From Nonlabens ulvanivorans (GTDB lineage Bacteria; Bacteroidota; Bacteroidia; Flavobacteriales; Flavobacteriaceae): DNA of 64,000 nt. The notes below the pieces were generated by a model that worked only from the letters and a program-made list of their open reading frames with translations, did no database searches and had not been told where the DNA came from. The stretch is taken from positions 682,001 through 746,000 of the forward strand of contig NZ_BBMK01000001.1 in NCBI RefSeq assembly GCF_000755285.1, in the 5' to 3' direction. Both the position numbers and the translations under genes were made by a program. Shown here piece by piece: positions 58,481 to 64,000 of this stretch (positions are counted from its first letter, which is position 1; every line of letters begins with the position of its first letter).

Positions 58481-59620
58481 ATGATTAATAAACGACTTCT
58501 TATTAAAAATTTGCTCGCTCATAACGACGAGAACAGTTTTTATGATAAGAAGTTGCGATTAGATTTCAGCAATAAAGAAGGAAAGGCAAAATTTCTCAAG
58601 CATATTTGCGCCTTATCTAACTCAAATCCAGCAAACAATAGCTATATAGTAATAGGAATAGATGATGCAACTAATGAGATTATAGGAGTTGATTTTTATG
58701 ATGATTCAAAATTGCAAAATCTTGTAAATGCTTATTTGCATAACCCACCGATTATACAATATGAGAATATTCCTTTTCCGCATCTGCCAGTTGGTAAAGT
58801 AGTAGGTCTAGTGACCATTAGACCTCAAAATAGTATAACATCATTGCGTAAAAACATCTGGAAATATTACGGTGGTGCTGTTTTCTTTAGAGATGGTAGT
58901 ATTTCTATGCCTAAGGACTTTGATATTAAGGTAAAAGATGTGAATTCGGTTTTAGTTTCTCAAATAGAAAAACAAGCCAGTAACAATATTGAATTAACCT
59001 TAGATAGAGTCATGGAGTTTATGGCTCACAAAAATCGTGGTCTAGAAGCGCACTATAAAGTTTTTAAAGAGCAATTTGTTTTATGCTGGTCTGGTAAATT
59101 GAAACATAAAAACGATCAACTGTATTATTCTAGAGTAGACATTGAGTTAGTTAATGAACAGGTTAGATTGTTTTACAGTGCGCTGGATGAAGTGCAAATC
59201 AGTTATGATAATGATAGCTTCAGCATTCTAGAATTTGTAGAATTAGGAATAGGTAATCGACAAAAATATCACCCCCCCTTAGAACGTCAGGTTTTTAGAT
59301 TTTCACCTAATGGCACCTATACATTAGAAACTAAAATCTTATTCAATCCGCCCTATTATGATAGGCGTACTTTACATCATATTTATAATATAAACCTTGC
59401 GTTATTGTTTAAGGTTTCTAACGACTTACCACTTTCAGAACAAGAGTTGATGGACCTTAGAGCATTACCAGAGACCATGTTAATCTGTCATTTCAATAGT
59501 ATAGGTGAACCTATTGATAAAATGAATAATCATAAGTCAAAACTAAAAAAATACCCAGATACTTATGCAGCTTATAAAGAGGCTTTAAGAGTATTAAGAA
59601 AAGTAACATACAATTCATGA
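58481..59620 (+). CDS. AlbA_2/Schlafen-type putative DNA-binding protein
   Basis: 379 residues. Residues about 30-135 follow the AlbA_2 pattern: FLKHICALSNSNPANNSYIVIGIDD and IGVDFYDDSKLQNLVNAYL. The C-terminal half is specific to Bacteroidota and of unknown role. A C7 run at 59272 encodes YHPPLE. Its stop overlaps the start of the phosphatase gene (ATGA). Some AlbA_2 proteins are regulators or defence factors; nothing here proves either. Confidence 0.8.
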   Translation: MINKRLLIKNLLAHNDENSFYDKKLRLDFSNKEGKAKFLKHICALSNSNPANNSYIVIGIDDATNEIIGVDFYDDSKLQNLVNAYLHNPPIIQYENIPFPHLPVGKVVGLVTIRPQNSITSLRKNIWKYYGGAVFFRDGSISMPKDFDIKVKDVNSVLVSQIEKQASNNIELTLDRVMEFMAHKNRGLEAHYKVFKEQFVLCWSGKLKHKNDQLYYSRVDIELVNEQVRLFYSALDEVQISYDNDSFSILEFVELGIGNRQKYHPPLERQVFRFSPNGTYTLETKILFNPPYYDRRTLHHIYNINLALLFKVSNDLPLSEQELMDLRALPETMLICHFNSIGEPIDKMNNHKSKLKKYPDTYAAYKEALRVLRKVTYNS

Positions 59621-60363
59621 GAACTATAGCAATAGGAGATATACACGGCGGTTATAAAGCGTTAGAACAATTATTAGATAAGATTGATTTACAAGATAGA
59701 GATTTACTGATTTTTTTAGGTGATTATATAGATGGCTGGTCACAAAGCTTTGAGGTCATTGAATTTTTAATTTCGCTCAAGCGAAAACGTATACAAAATA
59801 ATCAAACTGCACCAATATATTTAAGAGGTAATCACGATGAATTATTCTTGAATTACTTAAAGACGAAAGCTCAAAACAGTATGTGGCTGCATCATGGTGG
59901 CCAAAGTACTATTGATAGTTACAAGAATAGATCCACTAAAGATTTTGAAAGACACGTAGAGTTTTTTGAAAAAGGATTGAAAAATTACTACATCGATAAA
60001 TCTAATAATGGCTTTTTTCATGCAGGATTTCATAACCTAAAAGGGCCTAAATATGATTACTATGATAACATGCCCTATTGGGATCGTACACTTTGGGAGC
60101 TAGCTCTATGTCTAGACCCTAATTTAACACCAGATAACGATCGGTATCCTAATAGATTGAAGCTTTATAAAGAAATATTTATAGGACATACACCTACATC
60201 TCGATTAGGTAAACTGGAACCTATAAATGCTGTAAACGTCTGGAATATCGATACCGCGGCGGCTTATAAAGGTCCACTTACTGCCATTTGTGTTCAAAAT
60301 AAGGAAGTATGGCAAAGCGATCCGGTACACACATTTTATCCTGGAGAGAATGGACGCAATTAA
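59617..60363 (+). CDS. PrpA/ApaH-like serine/threonine-type metallophosphatase
   Basis: 248 residues with GDIHGGYKAL, FLGDYIDGW, LRGNHDEL, HAGF and GHTPTS, the metal-binding set of the PPP superfamily. It may hydrolyse phosphoproteins or dinucleoside polyphosphates. The start overlaps the upstream AlbA_2 gene by 4 bp, so the pair is co-translated. Confidence 0.9.
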   Translation: MRTIAIGDIHGGYKALEQLLDKIDLQDRDLLIFLGDYIDGWSQSFEVIEFLISLKRKRIQNNQTAPIYLRGNHDELFLNYLKTKAQNSMWLHHGGQSTIDSYKNRSTKDFERHVEFFEKGLKNYYIDKSNNGFFHAGFHNLKGPKYDYYDNMPYWDRTLWELALCLDPNLTPDNDRYPNRLKLYKEIFIGHTPTSRLGKLEPINAVNVWNIDTAAAYKGPLTAICVQNKEVWQSDPVHTFYPGENGRN

Positions 60364-60568
60364 TTGATAGCCTTTGAGTATTAAATTTAGTAAGTTTTAA
60401 TGTTTATAGAGCAGCCTGATATTGGAATCCCCATATATTCTTGAGATGTCTATTCAAAAAGTATCGATTTTTAAAACCTAATAGCTCTTAAAAAATTACT
60501 TTTTAGCGCAAGCAAAATCATCAAAAAAATTACTAACTTGAAAAACCAATTTTAACACAGTAATTATC

Positions 60569-61705
60569 ATGAGCATATTTGATAAAATTAAAGAGAAATT
60601 AAGTCACGAATTTATAGACATTGTCGAGTGGCTGGACTATACTGACGATACCATTGCGCACCGTTTTGAACGTTATCAGAACGAAATTAAAAATGGTGCA
60701 AAACTTATCGTTAGAGAAGGACAAACAGCGGTTTTTATAAACGAAGGTCAACTAGCAGACGTTTTTAAACCTGGGACTTATGATTTAACTACTCAAAACT
60801 TGCCGATTCTTTCTACATTAAAAGGGTGGAAATATGGATTTAACTCACCTTTTAAGGCAGAGGTTTATTTTGTAAATACTCACTTATTTACAGATGAAAA
60901 ATGGGGTACTAAAAATCCGATTACATTAAATGACGATCGATTTGGTCTAGTAGAGATTAGAGCATTTGGTACCTACGCATTTAAAATTGCTGATGCTGGA
61001 AAATTCATTGTCGATATCGTTGGAACAGATAACAATTTTACAAATTTTGAAATCAATGAGCATCTTAAAAGTTTAATAGCAACTCGATTTACAGATACGG
61101 TAGGAGAGGCAAACCTGCCTATTGAATTATATGCCGCAAATACCACTGAACTTTCTGAAACTTGTCAAGCTGTAATGCAGCCCGAGTTTATGGGCGTAGG
61201 TATCTCACTGGAACGTTTTTATATTGAAAACGTATCCATGCCTGAAGAACTCAAGAAAGAGATTTTTGAGTACAGTCGTATTGATAAACTAGATCTAGAC
61301 AAGCTTACTAAATTTAAAACCGCCAAAGCTATTGAAGCGGCAGCTCTTAATGAAGGAGGAACTGCTGGTGCTGGTATGGGAATGGGAATGGGATTTGTCC
61401 TTGCACAGCAAATGGGTGGTATGATGTCACCACAAATGGGAGGACAACAATCGATACCACAACAGCAACAACAAGCCGCTATAGTGCCGCCACCTATGCC
61501 ACAGGCAACACAATATTATTATGCTCATAACGGTGCACAAGCTGGTCCCGTAGGATATGCTCAACTCCAATCTTTATTTGCTAGTCGTACTATTAATAAA
61601 GAAACTCTAATCTGGAAAGCTGGTATGGATGGATGGAAGGCATTAAATCAAGTAGAAGAATTAAAAGGCTTTTTAGGTAGCAATACACCACCACCACTAC
61701 CATAG
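60569..61705 (+). CDS. SPFH-domain protein with C-terminal GYF_2 domain
   Basis: 378 residues. The SPFH/virion-core-like domain (about 30-250) includes REGQTAVFINEGQLADVFKPGTYDL and FGTYAFKIAD. A Gly/Met/Gln-rich linker leads to a GYF_2 domain (about 310-365: YYYAHNGAQAGPVGYAQLQSLF, IWKAGMDGWKAL) that would bind Pro-rich partners. It lacks a membrane helix. Family members scaffold membranes and stress complexes. Upstream of the zinc-ribbon gene. Confidence 0.87.
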   Translation: MSIFDKIKEKLSHEFIDIVEWLDYTDDTIAHRFERYQNEIKNGAKLIVREGQTAVFINEGQLADVFKPGTYDLTTQNLPILSTLKGWKYGFNSPFKAEVYFVNTHLFTDEKWGTKNPITLNDDRFGLVEIRAFGTYAFKIADAGKFIVDIVGTDNNFTNFEINEHLKSLIATRFTDTVGEANLPIELYAANTTELSETCQAVMQPEFMGVGISLERFYIENVSMPEELKKEIFEYSRIDKLDLDKLTKFKTAKAIEAAALNEGGTAGAGMGMGMGFVLAQQMGGMMSPQMGGQQSIPQQQQQAAIVPPPMPQATQYYYAHNGAQAGPVGYAQLQSLFASRTINKETLIWKAGMDGWKALNQVEELKGFLGSNTPPPLP

Positions 61706-61818
61706 TCCGCCTTAGTTTGCTTTAAAATATTATTATTAACAGAACTATCATTCTACATTTATGGTAAGAACTGACAGTTCTATCACTATTTTTTAGTGTT
61801 TACTAGTTAAAATTTAAT

Positions 61819-62925
61819 TTGAACTCAACAAATACATCTTCGCAAACTTCAGAGCGTAAAAAATCATGCGTCAATTGTGGTGCAGCGCTTACTTATGAGC
61901 CTGGTACAGATTTGATTACCTGTGATTATTGTGGACATCAAGAAACTATTGAACAAAGTGAACAGCTTTTTCAAGAGCTCCAGTTACATAAGTATTTGCA
62001 AGAAATGGGTGCGCAATCGCATTCTATGGAAATATCAATGTTGCACTGTAAAAATTGTGGGGGGGCAAACCAGCACATTGAAGAAAGCTATAAGTCATTG
62101 CATTGCGTTTACTGCACTATGCCACTTATTATTGAGGATAGTTATCAAGAAGATTGGATTGTGCCTGGAGCGGTTTTACCGTTTAAACTAGATCAAAAAA
62201 AAGCACATCAGATTTTTAAGAAATGGGTTGATGGGTTATGGTGGGCACCTAATAATTTACAACGCGCTACTATCAATCCAGAATTTACTAAAGGACTTTA
62301 TGTGCCTTATTGGACCTTTGATGCTCAATTAGTTGCGGACTATGAAGGTCAACGAGGAGATTATTATTATGTTACCAAAACCGTAGGTTCTGGTAAAAAT
62401 AAACGTACAGTTCAAGAGCGTAGAACTAGCTGGTCACCTGCTGCGGGAACTATTAATGGTTTTGTTGATGACACACTTGTAAAAGCTACAAAACAACGTG
62501 GTAGTCAAATTCCTCGAGAAGTAAGCAACTGGAGTCTAGATGATTTGAAAAATTTTGATACTAAATACCTAGCAGGTTATGTTACTGAGAAGTATACTAT
62601 ACCACTCAAAGATGGTCATTTAGTCGCAAATAAAGAAGCTGAAAAGATTGCTCAAAATTGGATTCGTAGTGATATAGGTGGAGATACACAGCGTATAAGC
62701 GCTATGGATATGCAACTGTCAGAAGAGACTTTTAAGCATATTTTACTTCCAGTTTATATCAGTTCGTATAATTTCAATGGTACTAAATTTAACTTCTTTG
62801 TAAATGGACAGACTGGCGCTATTTATGGAAAACGACCTTACTCATTTTGGAAGATTTTTCTGGCTGTATTAGCGGCGATTCTTATAATTGTTCTCATTAC
62901 TGTCGTAGCGCAATATGGTGGTTAG
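61819..62925 (+). CDS. Zinc-ribbon protein with C-terminal membrane helix
   Basis: 368 residues from a TTG start that gives NSTNTSSQTSERKKSC. Two CxxC ribbons (CVNCGAALTY...CDYCGH; CKNCGG...CVYC), a TFIIB-type zinc-ribbon layout, then a central domain (about 110-330) and a C-terminal helix (WKIFLAVLAAILIIVLITVVAQ). A G7 run (62059-62065) encodes CKNCGGANQ. Together with the SPFH-GYF neighbour it resembles a membrane-associated quality-control pair. Function unknown. Confidence 0.78.
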   Translation: MNSTNTSSQTSERKKSCVNCGAALTYEPGTDLITCDYCGHQETIEQSEQLFQELQLHKYLQEMGAQSHSMEISMLHCKNCGGANQHIEESYKSLHCVYCTMPLIIEDSYQEDWIVPGAVLPFKLDQKKAHQIFKKWVDGLWWAPNNLQRATINPEFTKGLYVPYWTFDAQLVADYEGQRGDYYYVTKTVGSGKNKRTVQERRTSWSPAAGTINGFVDDTLVKATKQRGSQIPREVSNWSLDDLKNFDTKYLAGYVTEKYTIPLKDGHLVANKEAEKIAQNWIRSDIGGDTQRISAMDMQLSEETFKHILLPVYISSYNFNGTKFNFFVNGQTGAIYGKRPYSFWKIFLAVLAAILIIVLITVVAQYGG

Positions 62926-62938
62926 TTTGCTTTCGCGA

Positions 62939-62952
62939 AAGCGCATAAAAAG
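62939..62952. repeat. Genomic palindrome, copy 11
   Basis: Perfect copy just after the stop of the zinc-ribbon gene, abutting its terminator. Confidence 0.9.
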
Positions 62953-62980
62953 GCCTAGTAAGTGATTTCTAGGCCTTTTT
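62947..62980. terminator. Bidirectional terminator
   Basis: AAAAAGGCCTAG pairs with CTAGGCCTTTTT around a 10-nt loop, between the zinc-ribbon gene and the convergent gene ending at 62998. Confidence 0.88.
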
Positions 62981-62997
62981 ATAAAATAGACTTTATA

Positions 62998-64000
62998 CTA
63001 TTTAGTAATCGTTAGGGTTCCTAGATGTGAACCTTCTTTATTAGATCCATAAATTAAATATTTCCCAGCGCCCTTTTGATAGGTTACAGAAGGTCTAACT
63101 ACCAACTGGTTTTTCTCATAGTCTGTAGGGTCGATACGCTCCATATCACCAGTAGAATCATCAAATGTGAAAATTACCGGTATCATTTTTTTAATATTAC
63201 GTACTTTTTTAACATCGTCGATATCTGTAGTTCCTATGTTTTTAGGGTCATCATTCACTAATAGGCTTAGTTTTCCATTTTCATATAATGCTACACTACT
63301 TAAATATTCAGGTCCTTCACCTAGTATAGCTAGTGGGAACAATACTCCAACACCTACGCTTACAGAACCATTTGCCATTCCTCCAGCGAGACCTATTGAA
63401 AATTGAGTTACCGTTACCTGTTGCTCTTTAGGGACTACATTACTCCAGTCCATAGTACCATCTTGATTTAAAGCGGTAACAATGATCTCATTTGTACTGT
63501 ATGTAATAGGAGTAAAAGCTAGTGGTCCTATACCAGATGTATTTCCTACATAAGTAGTGTACCATTCTGATAATACAATAACACCACCATTTTCTCTTTC
63601 AATAAGGTGTGTAATGCGATAAAATGGTTTTAAATCCTTACCTTTCTTTGCACGTCTTTCACCTATTAATTTAGTTTTAGTTTCAACACTGAATTCGTTG
63701 AACGTCTCTTTTACCACTCTGTTATCACTGGTTTCTACGGCAACATCAAATATTCCTTCTAGTCTCCAGTCTGCTCGACCACTTTTTCTAAGATTAGAAT
63801 AGAATCCTATTAACTGCAATCTACCATCTGCAGTATTAATTACATTACAGTTCAGTACTTTTTTACCTTTTAAATCAATGTCGATATCCTCTTTAGCATA
63901 TCCTTTAGAAGCATAGTATGCATGTACAGTTAAGTTGGTTTCAGTTGTTTTTTTTGCTTTGTTACGGTAACTATCGCTTATCACAACAAATATGTCACCT
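62998..64000 (-). CDS. Unknown protein, 5' end beyond the window
   Basis: At least 334 residues; the frame stays open to the window edge (GDIFVVISDSYRNKAKK), so the true start is outside. The seen part is beta-rich, with EFNEFSVETKTKLIGERR, a charged middle, DWSNVVPKEQQVTVTQFSIGLAGGMANGSVSVGVGV and a C-terminal YEKNQLVVRPSVTYQKGAGKYLIYGSNKEGSHLGTLTITK. No family is recognised. It converges with the zinc-ribbon gene. Confidence 0.75.
   Translation of the reverse strand, partial: GDIFVVISDSYRNKAKKTTETNLTVHAYYASKGYAKEDIDIDLKGKKVLNCNVINTADGRLQLIGFYSNLRKSGRADWRLEGIFDVAVETSDNRVVKETFNEFSVETKTKLIGERRAKKGKDLKPFYRITHLIERENGGVIVLSEWYTTYVGNTSGIGPLAFTPITYSTNEIIVTALNQDGTMDWSNVVPKEQQVTVTQFSIGLAGGMANGSVSVGVGVLFPLAILGEGPEYLSSVALYENGKLSLLVNDDPKNIGTTDIDDVKKVRNIKKMIPVIFTFDDSTGDMERIDPTDYEKNQLVVRPSVTYQKGAGKYLIYGSNKEGSHLGTLTITK

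Noticed and set aside
59765..59784. TTTCGCTCAAGCGAAA inverted repeat in the phosphatase gene
   Set aside because: It resembles the genomic palindrome but has a different order of bases, so I did not count it as a copy.
1..64000. CRISPR arrays, prophage or transposon
   Set aside because: No direct-repeat array, integrase, transposase or phage structural gene was found on either strand.

Overview
The window looks like a chromosomal segment of a marine-type member of the Flavobacteriaceae (Bacteroidota), possibly near Nonlabens; the genus is only a guess. Supporting signs are low GC, TTG-N21-TAnnTTTG promoters, a gliding gene (gldH), several type IX secretion (T9SS) C-terminal domains, TAATG-coupled operons, and many copies of the palindrome GCTTTCGCGAAAGC. 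I see no prophage, insertion sequence or CRISPR array.

Region 1 (1-7.8 kb) holds a DtxR-type metal repressor and a DjlA-like co-chaperone, then a tight operon: receiver, H-NOX heme sensor, PAS histidine kinase, FIST/NosP-type sensor, second histidine kinase, Hpt protein and LytTR response regulator. Two families known to sense nitric oxide sit in one transcription unit that ends in a DNA-binding regulator.

Region 2 (7.9-22.4 kb) looks like a cell-surface or exopolysaccharide island: a T9SS-exported DUF4114 protein, a TPR/beta-barrel outer-membrane protein, a STAS protein, a Wzx-like flippase, GT4 and GT2 glycosyltransferases, and a reverse-strand operon with a GH5-like enzyme and a 1034-residue membrane protein. 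Four promoters here carry the 12-mer TCRTCTACACTT 57-58 bp upstream of a -7 box, with a weaker copy before the sensor operon. With a partly matching half-site 21 bp upstream, this resembles LytTR binding, so the regulator may control both blocks. This NO-to-matrix circuit is the main finding.

Region 3 (22.4-64 kb) is mostly housekeeping: SCO protein, RseP, tRNA-Asn, RicT-GldH-PBP1A, a double-NBD ABC ATPase, secreted peptidases and hydrolases, a T9SS repeat protein, Tag, Aat, FeoAB with a tiny Cys-rich partner, cold-shock protein, RecQ, RecJ, LpxH, a kinase next to a receiver whose phosphorylation Asp is Glu, and an SPFH-GYF protein with a zinc-ribbon membrane neighbour.

Data quality matters. 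Sixteen one-base frameshifts break otherwise well-preserved genes, including essential ones, and each is restored by one base. Fifteen G/C runs are all exactly seven long, and several add one Gly to conserved family motifs. I treat the frameshifted genes as intact genes with probable sequence errors and give merged coordinates.
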